DNA of 20,648 bases, taken from NCBI GenBank assembly GCA_021809235.1, contig JAKBAG010000019.1, positions 1 through 20,648 of the forward strand, written 5' to 3'. The notes beneath the pieces are model-generated. The model was given only the letters and a program-made list of their open reading frames with translations, searched no databases and was not told where the DNA came from. Made by a program: the position numbers and the translations under genes. This DNA comes from Acidobacteriota bacterium. GTDB taxonomy: Bacteria > Acidobacteriota > Terriglobia > Terriglobales > Acidobacteriaceae. This document shows positions 7,838-15,394 of the stretch, one piece after another; position 1 is the stretch's first letter, and each line of letters opens with the position of its first letter.

Positions 7838-10021
7838 CTAAGCGAGCGGAGGAATCTCCTCCAACTGCGCGGTTCCTTCCGCCAGGCGCATGAAAAATCC
7901 CTGGCTATCAAATGGGGGCGTTGCCTCTGCCTGCACGCGGATATAGTTTCCGTCCTGATCCATCCGCCGCGCCTTCACCGTATCGGCAAGGCAGGCGGCC
8001 AGAATTTCGGAGTGAATACGGTCTCGAAGCCCAGGATTCTGGACGGGGAAGATGACTTCACAGCGCTCATAGAGATTTCTGGGCATCCAGTCTGCGCTTC
8101 CGACCCAAACCTCGGGATGATTCCCGTTCTGAAAAAAGAAGATGCGGCTGTGCTCCAGAAAGCGACCGACAATGGAGCGGACCCGAATCCGTTCGCTGAG
8201 ACCGGGGACACCGGGACGCAGGATGCAGATTCCGCGCACGATCAGGTCAATCTCAACGCCGGCCGTTGATGCTGCATAGAGGGCTCGAATGATCACTGGA
8301 TCCAGAAGCGAGTTCATCTTGGCCAGAATGCGCGCCGACCGGCCCGCTGCGGCGTGGTCAGCCTCCCGCTGAATCAGCTCGAGAAAGCGCTTGGCCATGG
8401 AGTGCGGCGCTACCAGCAACGGAGCATAATCCTGCACTTCCGCCTGGGCGGTGAGGTAGTGAAAGACCTGCTGAACCCTTTCGGTGAGTTGAGGATTGGC
8501 GGTCAGCAGACTGATATCGGTGTAGAAACGCGCGGTGATCGGGTTGTAATTCCCGGTACCAAGATGGCAGTAGCGACGAATGACACCGTCCTCATCCCTG
8601 CGAACGAGCATGGCCAGTTTGCAGTGGGTTTTCAGGCCCACGACACCGTAAAACACCTGCACCCCTGCATCCTCCATGCTCCGCGCCCAATGGATATTGG
8701 AGGCTTCATCAAAACGCGCCATCAGCTCCACTACCACGGTCACCTCCTTGTTTGCGGCAGCTTCCGTAAGCGCCTGAAACATCGGAGAATCCGTGCTGGT
8801 GCGATAAAGCGTCTGCTTGATGGCCACCACGCGGGGATCGGCAGCTCCGTGGCGAATGAAGTCGACCACCGGGTCGTAGGAATCGTAGGGATGATGCAAC
8901 AGCATGTCGCGCTGCCGGAGGCTGGCAAACAGTTGTGTCGCTTGTGAGGAAACGGGAAAGCTGCGCGGCGTGAAGGAGGAAAACTTCAGATCCGGACGAT
9001 CAATTTCGTCGTGCAAAAACATGGTACGAGCCAGATTGACCGGGCCTTCGCAGAACAACACCTGGTCGGATTCCAGCTCAAAGTTGACGCGCAACCGCTC
9101 GATGATCTCCGGATGGGCATCGGAGGCAATCTCCAGACGGACGGCATCGCCTTTCCGGCGGTTGTGGAGCTCGCTTCGGACCGACTCCAGCAGGGATCGT
9201 GTCTCTTCCTCCTCGAAGTAGAGGTTGGAGTTCCGGGTCACGCGAAAGGCGGCGCTTGCCAATATCTCGTAACCGCGATACATCGGCTGCAAATGGCGGG
9301 AGATCAGATCCTGCATGAGCAGAAGGTCGCATTTGGCCGTACCACCAAGCCGGATGAATCGCGGTAGCGCCCGAGGCACCGTAATGACTCCAAGCACAGC
9401 AGGACCACCGCGCCGACGCTTGGGACGGAGAAGCACTGCCAGACAAAGCGCCCGGTTAAGAACGCGCGGAAATGGGTGCGCCGGATCGATGGTAATGGGC
9501 GTCAGTAACGGATCCACCTCGGAGCGGAAGTAGTCCTGCATCTGCTTGCGTTGAGCCGGAGTCAGCTGTTTCCACGGCAGCAACCGGATGTGCTGCTGGT
9601 CAAGCGCCGGCAGCAGCACCTTGTTCCAGCATGCATACTGATCCGCAACAAATGCATGGATTTCCTGATTCAAAATCTGCAGCGACCGCGCTGGCAACAA
9701 GCCATCATAGCCGGGCTCGGAAGGACCATCCTCATTCCGCTGGAGCAGGCCGGCCAGACGAATTTCAATGTACTCATCCAGATTACTGGCGGTGATGGCG
9801 AGAAACTTGACGCGCTCCAGCAGAGGATTGGCTGCATCCAGTGCCTCTTCGAGGACACGACGGTTGAACTGAATCCAGGATCGATCGCGGGCTACAAACA
9901 GAGGTTGGTCAAGGTCTGCCCGAGGCGTGGATAAGGTGGAATCGGAAGCAGAGTTGACCTTGCGTCGCGCCGGACGTACGGCGGATTTGGCGCGTGGAGT
10001 CTTTCCCGACGATGTCGCCAT
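7838..10021 (-). CDS. ppk: Polyphosphate kinase 1
   Basis: This 727-residue protein is PPK1, the membrane-associated enzyme that reversibly moves the terminal phosphate of ATP onto inorganic polyphosphate. Family landmarks are the N-terminal SWIQFNRRVLEEA and FLAITASNLDEYIEIR (N and head domains), then HHPYDSYDPVVDFIRHGAADPRVVAIKQTLYRT, LMARFDEASNIHWARSMEDAGVQV, GLKTHCKLA, CHLGTGNYN and LEHSRIFFF. The two catalytic histidines fall at about residues 466 (KTHCK) and 624 (EHSRI), matching the spacing of His435 and His592 in E. coli PPK. The first ~40 residues are a basic, low-complexity extension rich in Ser, Arg, Lys and Pro. The start ATG has AAAGGA about ten bases upstream. It is divergent from the sigma-like gene, and its upstream region carries a palindrome (10059-10073). 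No exopolyphosphatase gene or Pho-regulon gene is adjacent. The call is secure. Confidence 0.97.
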   Translation of the reverse strand: MATSSGKTPRAKSAVRPARRKVNSASDSTLSTPRADLDQPLFVARDRSWIQFNRRVLEEALDAANPLLERVKFLAITASNLDEYIEIRLAGLLQRNEDGPSEPGYDGLLPARSLQILNQEIHAFVADQYACWNKVLLPALDQQHIRLLPWKQLTPAQRKQMQDYFRSEVDPLLTPITIDPAHPFPRVLNRALCLAVLLRPKRRRGGPAVLGVITVPRALPRFIRLGGTAKCDLLLMQDLISRHLQPMYRGYEILASAAFRVTRNSNLYFEEEETRSLLESVRSELHNRRKGDAVRLEIASDAHPEIIERLRVNFELESDQVLFCEGPVNLARTMFLHDEIDRPDLKFSSFTPRSFPVSSQATQLFASLRQRDMLLHHPYDSYDPVVDFIRHGAADPRVVAIKQTLYRTSTDSPMFQALTEAAANKEVTVVVELMARFDEASNIHWARSMEDAGVQVFYGVVGLKTHCKLAMLVRRDEDGVIRRYCHLGTGNYNPITARFYTDISLLTANPQLTERVQQVFHYLTAQAEVQDYAPLLVAPHSMAKRFLELIQREADHAAAGRSARILAKMNSLLDPVIIRALYAASTAGVEIDLIVRGICILRPGVPGLSERIRVRSIVGRFLEHSRIFFFQNGNHPEVWVGSADWMPRNLYERCEVIFPVQNPGLRDRIHSEILAACLADTVKARRMDQDGNYIRVQAEATPPFDSQGFFMRLAEGTAQLEEIPPLA

Positions 10022-10058
10022 CTTGGCGTGTCCTTTCAGGTAAAACAGGGGTCCTGCA

Positions 10059-10073
10059 CGGAATCCGATTCCG
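10059..10073. repeat. 15-bp palindrome upstream of ppk, possible operator
   Basis: CGGAATC and GATTCCG form a perfect 7-bp inverted repeat around a central C. It sits 38-52 bases upstream of the ppk ATG, a place where a repressor site would overlap the promoter or 5' leader. The half-site recurs elsewhere in this intergenic region and in the one after the sigma-like gene. Binding by any protein is inference. Confidence 0.35.
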
Positions 10074-10288
10074 CTTGCTGCTTCCCCCCAGGTGCGGCAA
10101 GCCCGATCCGTCGGAATCAGGGTTTGGCTGCAGGCGGATCACCTCACCCCGGATTCCCAGAACCATATCTTAGGGTAGAAGTTGCATGCGTGAAAGTGCG
10201 AAGAAAAATTGGCGGCAGACACTGTCCTGACACGGGTCCTGCATGGGGTCTGGACAACCTTCTCGCAACAGGGATGCCACTCGCGCAT

Positions 10289-10316
10289 TTGACGCGTTTC
10301 CACAACGGGATAGACG
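10289..10316 (+). promoter_or_regulatory. Possible promoter of the sigma-like gene
   Basis: TTGACG (10289-10294) matches five of six bases of the -35 consensus. A 16-base spacer leads to TAGACG (10311-10316), a poor -10 element. Transcription would start a few bases before the AGAGGAG ribosome site, giving a very short leader. The -10 match is weak, so this is tentative. Confidence 0.2.
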
Positions 10317-10335
10317 ATACAAAGAGGAGCTAGTC

Positions 10336-10905
10336 ATGCAGAAGAGGGACGAGTCGCAAACCGGCACAGAGTTGCTGCATGCTGTAGCCGGGGATTTGTA
10401 TCGCCTGGGAGCGATGCAACTGGGCGAGGGCGAAACAACGGTAAACCTTGTGGAACGCGCGATTGCCACCGCCGAACTCCCGACCTGCTCGGAGAAGGCG
10501 TTGCACAGCGCCCGAGTGTCCATGGCAGCCGCTGTCATTGAGCACCTGAGTGAACGCGACCCCAATTCGCTGGCAGCTCCATCGGGTGAGTCCGGTCCGC
10601 CTAACTGCATCGGCGATGACGATCTGGATGCAGCCGGAGTCTCTGCCCAGGAGCTGGAGAAGTTGCTCAGTGGGCCGGATCGGGGACATTTGCGGCAGTG
10701 GCTGGAGGGACTTGCAGTGGCCGAACGAACCATCTTTGTCCTGCGCGCCGTGGGTGGACTCTCCACACCGGAAGTCGCCGGCCTGTTGGCACTGCATGGC
10801 GGCAAAGCCGCTCAGGGATGGATGACGGATGCGGTCCGTAGCGTATTCCGGCAGGCACTGTGCTCGCTGGCCTCCCAGCTGCTTCAGGACTCCTCGGAGC
10901 GGTAA
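10336..10905 (+). CDS. Degenerate ECF-sigma-like protein with a region-4-type helix-turn-helix
   Basis: The product is 189 residues from ATG 10336, which has a strong AGAGGAG five bases upstream; the longer in-frame ATG at 10243 lacks one. The N-terminal half, LYRLGAMQLGEGETTVNLVERAI, echoes sigma region 2 (LYRLALRLLGDxxxAEDLVQEAF) but has lost much of the usual -10 recognition sequence. The C-terminal half, LEGLAVAERTIFVLRAVGGLSTPEVAGLLALHGGKAAQGWMTDAVRSVFRQAL, follows the sigma region 4 pattern (LxxLPxxxRxVFxLRxxxGLSxxEIAxLLxxxxxxVxxxLxRAxxxL). An ECF factor is the closest description, but it may be a sigma-derived regulator no longer able to bind core polymerase. No anti-sigma gene is adjacent. 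The next gene on the strand is tolC, 194 bp on, so the sigma-like protein might control ppk, tolC-emrA or itself. That is inference from position only. Confidence 0.65.
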   Translation: MQKRDESQTGTELLHAVAGDLYRLGAMQLGEGETTVNLVERAIATAELPTCSEKALHSARVSMAAAVIEHLSERDPNSLAAPSGESGPPNCIGDDDLDAAGVSAQELEKLLSGPDRGHLRQWLEGLAVAERTIFVLRAVGGLSTPEVAGLLALHGGKAAQGWMTDAVRSVFRQALCSLASQLLQDSSER

Positions 10906-11030
10906 TCGCTTCGAATATCCACGCCTGGGAAATGATTTCGGGACTGACTGGCGGGATTCCAATGGCAGGATTCAATGTGGCAATCGGGAATCTCCTGCGC
11001 ATGTTTCCGAAACTTCCTACCCTTTAGCGC

Positions 11031-11099
11031 ATCCATACACTGCGGAATCATGAATGGGAAGCTGCTCGATACAGAGCGCCCAAACGGACTATCCATACA
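11031..11099 (+). repeat. Direct repeat ATCCATACA, two copies 60 bp apart, before tolC
   Basis: ATCCATACA occurs at 11031-11039 and again at 11091-11099, the second copy ending directly at the tolC ATG. The offset is exactly 60 bp, close to whole helical turns. Both copies are followed by ATGAAT, at once in the second case and ten bases later in the first. It may be chance or a small local duplication. Confidence 0.3.
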
Positions 11100-11103
11100 A
11101 TGA
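11050..11103 (+). CDS. Possible 17-codon leader peptide overlapping the tolC start
   Basis: An ATG at 11050 opens a short frame encoding MNGKLLDTERPNGLSIQ, which stops at a TGA (11101-11103) sharing the ATGA junction with the tolC ATG (11100-11102). A weak CGGAA precedes the ATG. The tolC ATG itself has no clear ribosome binding site, so translational coupling from this leader would explain how tolC is translated. The frame is very short and could be coincidental. Confidence 0.3.
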   Translation: MNGKLLDTERPNGLSIQ

Positions 11104-12506
11104 ATCGAACCAAAATCTCGAAGGCCCTGATGGTGTGTCTTGTGATTGCCGGTGGCAAAGCCGCCCTGTCGCAGGCGAATCCACCGCAGATTGGTCCGGC
11201 AACCGTGCAGGATTTTCATGGCGGTGTTCCTGCCGACAAGGCGGAGTCGGGAACCATTGCACTGACGCTGGAAGATGCCATTGCACGTGGATTGCGGCAA
11301 AATCTGGGGCTGCTGTTGAGCCAGACGCAAACGGCCACCCTGCATGGGCAGCAACTGGAGCAATTGCAGAATCTGTTGCCAAAGGTGGACGGCAATCTGA
11401 GTGAAAACCTGATGCAGACCGATCTGGCTGCAGAGGGACTGCGTGTTCCCGGATTCCCTACAATTATCGGTCCTTTTGGTTACACCGACCTCCGCGCGAA
11501 CCTGAGCTGGACAGCCCTGAGCCTGTCTTCGCTTCATCGTTATCTGGCGGCGAAGCATGACTTCCAGGCCGGCAAGTTAACCGCGGACGACGCGCGGCAG
11601 ATGGTGATTCTGACCGTTGGGAATGCGTATCTGATGGTCGTGGCTGACCAGTCGGAAGTGGAGGCCACCCAAGCCGAGCTGGCAACCTCAAAAACATCCC
11701 TGGACCAGGCGATGGCGCGGCATGACGCCGGTACAGCTCCCAAACTCGATGTGCTAAGGGCTCAAGTCGACTACCAGACCCATCAGCAGCAGTTGATCGT
11801 GGTGGAAAACCGGTTGGTGAAGGACAAGCTGGCTCTGGCACGGGCAATTGGCCTGCCGCTGGACCAGTCCTATTCCGTTGCGGATTCGATTCCCTACTCT
11901 GCCTTTGACCAGCCGGATGTGCAAAATGAGATTCGCCAGGCGCTGGCTTCTCGCAAGGACCGGCAGGCTTCGGCAGAGACGACCGCGTCCATGGTGGAGC
12001 AGCGTAAAGCAGCCACAGCCGATCGGCTGCCGACCGTCAAAATCAACGCGGACTATGGCGATATCGGTGTGAATTTGAATCACTCCCACGGCACCGGCAA
12101 TGCCAGTGGAACGCTGACTATCCCGATCTTCAAGGAAGCCGAGTTTCGTGGCGAAGCCGAGATGGCGCAGTCGCAACTGGACCAGCAAAAAGCCCGGCAA
12201 AGCGATCTGGATGCCCAGATTGAAGCCGATATCCGGGATGCGCTCCTCGATATCGCCTCCACGGAAAAGCAGGTGGGGGTTGCGGATTCCAACCGAAAAC
12301 TGGCACAGGAAGAGCTCTCGGATGCGCAGCAGCGTTACAGTGCCGGCGTTAGCGACAACCTGGCGGTGACTCAGGCCCAGCAATCCGTGGCCCAGGCCGA
12401 CAGCAGCTATATCAACAGCCTTTACCAGCACAACGTGGCCAAATTGAATCTGGCCCGTTCGATGGGTATGGCGCAGAACTACAAAGAGTATCTCGGAGGA
12501 AAGTAA
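11100..12506 (+). CDS. TolC-family outer-membrane efflux protein
   Basis: The 468-residue product starts with a signal peptide (MNRTKISKALMVCLVIAGGKAALSQA, cleavage likely near 25) and then has the two repeated helical halves of the outer-membrane efflux protein family. Family cues are LTLEDAIARGLRQNLGLLLSQ near the start, ARHDAGTAPKLDVLRAQVDYQTHQQQLIVVENRLVKDKLALARAIGLPL in the middle, and QRYSAGVSDNLAVTQAQQSVAQADSSYINSLYQHNVAKLNLARSMG at the end. Trimers of such proteins form a beta-barrel and periplasmic tunnel for tripartite exporters. It is followed two bases later by the membrane-fusion gene, so the pair is an operon with shared function. ATG 11100 is chosen because it gives a proper signal peptide, but no good Shine-Dalgarno precedes it. 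The substrate cannot be told from the sequence. Confidence 0.92.
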   Translation: MNRTKISKALMVCLVIAGGKAALSQANPPQIGPATVQDFHGGVPADKAESGTIALTLEDAIARGLRQNLGLLLSQTQTATLHGQQLEQLQNLLPKVDGNLSENLMQTDLAAEGLRVPGFPTIIGPFGYTDLRANLSWTALSLSSLHRYLAAKHDFQAGKLTADDARQMVILTVGNAYLMVVADQSEVEATQAELATSKTSLDQAMARHDAGTAPKLDVLRAQVDYQTHQQQLIVVENRLVKDKLALARAIGLPLDQSYSVADSIPYSAFDQPDVQNEIRQALASRKDRQASAETTASMVEQRKAATADRLPTVKINADYGDIGVNLNHSHGTGNASGTLTIPIFKEAEFRGEAEMAQSQLDQQKARQSDLDAQIEADIRDALLDIASTEKQVGVADSNRKLAQEELSDAQQRYSAGVSDNLAVTQAQQSVAQADSSYINSLYQHNVAKLNLARSMGMAQNYKEYLGGK

Positions 12507-12508
12507 AC

Positions 12509-13723
12509 GTGGCGGACGCGACAACAACCGGGACGAACGACAACGGGCAAAGCGGCGCGACTGGCCGTAAGCGGATGATCGCCGGAATCGTGCTGGCAAT
12601 TCTGGTGGTAGGCGGCGGTTTCTTCTACTGGCGCTCCACATTGGTGGAGGACACCGATGACGCGCAGATCAATGGACACCTGATCCAGATCAGCTCCCGC
12701 ATTGCCGGTCAAGTGATCCACGTTAACGTGGATGAAAATCAATATGTCACCAAGGGAACTGTGATTGCAGAGCTGGATCCGCGTGACTTTGAAGTAGCCG
12801 TGCAAAACGCGGAGGCAGCCGTGGCCAGCGCAGAGGCAGCAGCACAGGCGGCCAAAGTCACCGTACCCATCACTACGGTGAACACGGGCAGTAACCTGCG
12901 TTCGGCCAATGCCGACGTGAGCGGGGCCTCTGCCACGGTGCAGCAGGCCGAGCAGCAACTGCAGGCCGCTGAAGCGCAAGTGGCTGAAGCCCGCGCCAAC
13001 AACTTCAAAGCCCAGTCCGACCTGGAGCGTTATCGGCCACTGGTGGCCAAGGATGTGATCAGCAAGCAGCAGTTTGACGCTGCGGTCTCTGCTGCCGATG
13101 CCACCAAAGCGGCTCTGGCTAATGCCCTGGCTGGCGAACAGGCAGCAAAATCTGCCGTCAAGATTGCACATGATCACGAAACACAGGCGCAGGCCATGCT
13201 GCACTACGCGCAGACCGCACCGCAGCAGATCGAAGCCGAGAATGCCCGTGCCCGGCAGGCAATGGCCCAGGTGGAGGCCGCCGAGGCTCAGCTGGAGCAG
13301 GCGAAGCTGAACCTGAGCTACACCCGGATCGTAGCTCCCGTGAATGGCATCATCACCCGCAAGAGTCTGGAGATCAACCAGAATGTCTCTGTGGGCCAGA
13401 ATCTGATGACGCTGGTTTCTCTCGACGATCTGTGGGTGACGGCAAACTTCAAGGAGACCCAACTCCGGCATATCCGTCCCGGGCAGAAAGTGGAGATTGA
13501 TGTGGACGCAACCGGCAAGACGTACGCCGGGCGCGTTACCCAGATTGGTGGAGCAACCGGATCGGTTCTCTCCCTGTTCCCGCCGGAGAATGCTACCGGC
13601 AACTATGTGAAGGTAGTCCAGAGGGTTCCGGTACGCATTGACTTTACTGACCTCAAGGACGAGGACGGCAGCCATCTGCTGCGCCCCGGTCTGAGCGTGG
13701 AGCCTACGGTCGAAATTCACTGA
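12509..13723 (+). CDS. EmrA/HlyD-type membrane fusion (periplasmic adaptor) protein
   Basis: The 404-residue product has a short polar cytoplasmic tail, one transmembrane helix at about 23-41 (MIAGIVLAILVVGGGFFYW), and the EmrA signature TDDAQINGHLIQISSRIAGQV at about 49-70. The first half of the lipoyl (barrel-sandwich) domain, VDENQYVTKGTVIAELDP, is followed by a long Ala/Gln/Glu-rich coiled-coil hairpin (about 95-265). The second lipoyl half, SYTRIVAPVNGIITRKSLE, starts at about 270, and the beta-barrel segment LDDLWVTANFKETQLRHIRPGQKVEIDVDA follows. EmrA proteins link an inner-membrane MFS (DHA2) pump to a TolC channel. The start is GTG 12509, two bases after the tolC stop, with GGAGGAAAG inside the tolC end as ribosome site. 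The gene ends in a clear terminator, and no pump gene is present in this operon. Confidence 0.93.
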   Translation: MADATTTGTNDNGQSGATGRKRMIAGIVLAILVVGGGFFYWRSTLVEDTDDAQINGHLIQISSRIAGQVIHVNVDENQYVTKGTVIAELDPRDFEVAVQNAEAAVASAEAAAQAAKVTVPITTVNTGSNLRSANADVSGASATVQQAEQQLQAAEAQVAEARANNFKAQSDLERYRPLVAKDVISKQQFDAAVSAADATKAALANALAGEQAAKSAVKIAHDHETQAQAMLHYAQTAPQQIEAENARARQAMAQVEAAEAQLEQAKLNLSYTRIVAPVNGIITRKSLEINQNVSVGQNLMTLVSLDDLWVTANFKETQLRHIRPGQKVEIDVDATGKTYAGRVTQIGGATGSVLSLFPPENATGNYVKVVQRVPVRIDFTDLKDEDGSHLLRPGLSVEPTVEIH

Positions 13724-13744
13724 GCAAAATCGCAAACGCAATGG

Positions 13745-13790
13745 AAGCGGCGGAGCTGGACAGACAGCTTCGCCGCTTTGTTTCTGTATC
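13745..13790 (+). terminator. Intrinsic terminator of the tolC-emrA operon
   Basis: AAGCGGCGGAGCTG (13745-13758) pairs with CAGCTTCGCCGCTT (13765-13778), a 14-bp stem with one G-U pair and a 6-base loop. It is followed by the T-rich run TGTTTCTG. It lies 22 bases after the emrA stop, so it separates the efflux pair from nnr. Confidence 0.85.
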
Positions 13791-13804
13791 GCAGACAAGC
13801 TAGC

Positions 13805-15394
13805 ATGGAAACGATGCAGATCCTGACCGCAGAGGAGATGTCCGCCTGTGATCGCCTGACCAGCGAGCAATTTGGTGTGTCGATGAGCCAGCTGATGGAG
13901 GCTGCAGGACGAGCCGTAGCACAGTTTGCGCAGAGATGCTTTCCCGACAAGACACGGATCCTGGTGCTTTGCGGGCGCGGACATAATGGCGGCGATGGCA
14001 TGGTGGCCGCTCGGGAACTGGCACTGGCCGGAAATGCTGTTTCCGTTGTGCTGCTGGGCGAGGAAGCCGGCTTGCGGGCTGAGGTGCGGAACTGCTGGCA
14101 TGCGCTCGTGTCTACACCCGGGGTTGTCGCCTCCGCTTGCAGAACTCAGGACGAGCTTGGCTCATTGCTGGCCAGCAACGGGGATGCAGAGCTTATCGTG
14201 GATGCGATCGTCGGGACTGGATTGCAGGCTGCATTGCGGGGAACGCCGGCCCTGGCGGTGGAATGGCTGGGTCGGGTAAACGTTCCGGTTCTGGCCGTAG
14301 ACCTGCCTTCCGGATGGGATGCCGATACAGCCTCGGCCGAAAGTGCCGCTCCTGCGGATGCCGTCGTAACGTTTACGGCTCCCAAGCTGGCCCATGCTCT
14401 GGGCAGCGGACTGACGCGCCGATGGTCCAATCCGGTGATTGTGGCTCCGATTGGATCTCCTCGCGAAGCGGTGCGCAGCCAGACACAACTGCACTGGACT
14501 GGCTCGGCAAAGTCAATCTTCGAGAAACCGCGCGCAGCCAACGCGCACAAGGGCAGCTTTGGACACGTTTTGGTGGCTGGCGGAAGCGCGGGAAAGACAG
14601 GCGCCGTGGCCATGGCCGCCATGGCTGCCATGCGTACGGGGGCGGGACTGGTAACGGCTGCCGCTCCCGCTGCCGTGCTCGATTCCGTGACTGGATTTGC
14701 ACCGGAAATGATGTCGCTGCCACTGGAGTCGGATGTGGCAGCCTTGCTGGAACGCAAAACGGTGCTTGCAATCGGACCGGGGATGGGGACCAGCGTTGCA
14801 GCGCGGCGAATCTTTCGGGAACTGCTGGAGGCATGCACGGTGCCTGTGGTCATCGATGCCGATGGCCTGAATCTGCTGGCTCAAGACCTATCCCAACTCT
14901 CCGCAATGAGGGGCGGAAAGCAGTGGATTCTGACGCCGCATCCGGGTGAAATGGCGCGGCTTGCTGGCATAAGCGTGGCTGAACTCGAAGCCAATCGACT
15001 GGCGACAGCGCGCGGCTTTGCAAGTCAGCATCAGGTTACTTTGATTCTGAAAGGACATCGCACCCTGGTGGCGCATCCGGATGGAAGCGTTGCGGTAAAT
15101 ACCACCGGAAACCCTGGTATGGCTAAAGGTGGGAGCGGGGATGTGCTGACCGGAATGGTGGCCGCCGCACTTGCGCAGTTCCCTGCTAAACCGAAGGATG
15201 CCGTGGAAGCGGCTGTCCATCTCCACGGATTGGCTGGTGACTTTGCGGCCGGGCAGTGGGGCGAACACTCCCTGCTGGCCACCGACCTGCTTCACTCCCT
15301 CCCAGAGGCCATCCGGCTGCGCAACGCCGATGGTTGGAGCTGGCTGCAGGGAGCCGCACAGTACGCGGTTCAGCAAAGAGAGAGCGGACTGTGA
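13805..15394 (+). CDS. nnr: Bifunctional NAD(P)H-hydrate epimerase / ADP-dependent NAD(P)H-hydrate dehydratase
   Basis: This two-domain repair enzyme (529 residues) converts damaged hydrated NADH/NADPH back to the normal cofactor. The N-terminal YjeF_N epimerase domain (about 1-225) shows GRGHNGGDGMVAAREL, VDAIVGTGLQ and AVDLPSGWDADT. The C-terminal dehydratase domain (about 240-520) shows HKGSFGHVLVAGGSAGKTGA, LAIGPGMGT, VIDADGLNLLA, LTPHPGEMARL, LKGHRTLVAHPDG and NPGMAKGGSGDVLTGM, the last carrying the nucleotide-binding glycines and catalytic Asp. ATG 13805 (METMQILTAEEM) is used; ATG 13814 is also possible. A longer in-frame start at 13778 would fall inside the terminator hairpin and is unlikely. 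The upstream Shine-Dalgarno is weak. Its stop overlaps the tsaE start by four bases. Confidence 0.95.
   Translation: METMQILTAEEMSACDRLTSEQFGVSMSQLMEAAGRAVAQFAQRCFPDKTRILVLCGRGHNGGDGMVAARELALAGNAVSVVLLGEEAGLRAEVRNCWHALVSTPGVVASACRTQDELGSLLASNGDAELIVDAIVGTGLQAALRGTPALAVEWLGRVNVPVLAVDLPSGWDADTASAESAAPADAVVTFTAPKLAHALGSGLTRRWSNPVIVAPIGSPREAVRSQTQLHWTGSAKSIFEKPRAANAHKGSFGHVLVAGGSAGKTGAVAMAAMAAMRTGAGLVTAAAPAAVLDSVTGFAPEMMSLPLESDVAALLERKTVLAIGPGMGTSVAARRIFRELLEACTVPVVIDADGLNLLAQDLSQLSAMRGGKQWILTPHPGEMARLAGISVAELEANRLATARGFASQHQVTLILKGHRTLVAHPDGSVAVNTTGNPGMAKGGSGDVLTGMVAAALAQFPAKPKDAVEAAVHLHGLAGDFAAGQWGEHSLLATDLLHSLPEAIRLRNADGWSWLQGAAQYAVQQRESGL

Larger units (their letters stand above)
10022..10335. 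other. Divergent intergenic region with a palindrome and repeated GGAATC sites
   Basis: This 314-bp non-coding stretch lies between ppk (minus) and the sigma-like gene (plus). It contains the palindrome CGGAATC-C-GATTCCG (10059-10073) about 40 bp upstream of the ppk start, a third GGAATC at 10113-10118 and a GATTCC at 10152-10157. A TTGACG box near 10289 may belong to the sigma-like gene promoter. The ribosome site AGAGGAG sits just before position 10336. No small coding frame with family resemblance was found. Confidence 0.5.

Noticed and set aside
12479..14101. A 540-codon open frame on the minus strand across emrA and the start of nnr
   Set aside because: It is antisense to two strongly supported genes, has no recognisable domain, and long antisense frames are common in GC-rich genes with this codon use.
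14600..14640. A tandem repeat, GCCATGGCC-like, in nnr
   Set aside because: It encodes the Ala/Met-rich helix (AMAAMAAM) normal for this position in the dehydratase domain, where the family usually has ALAALAALR.
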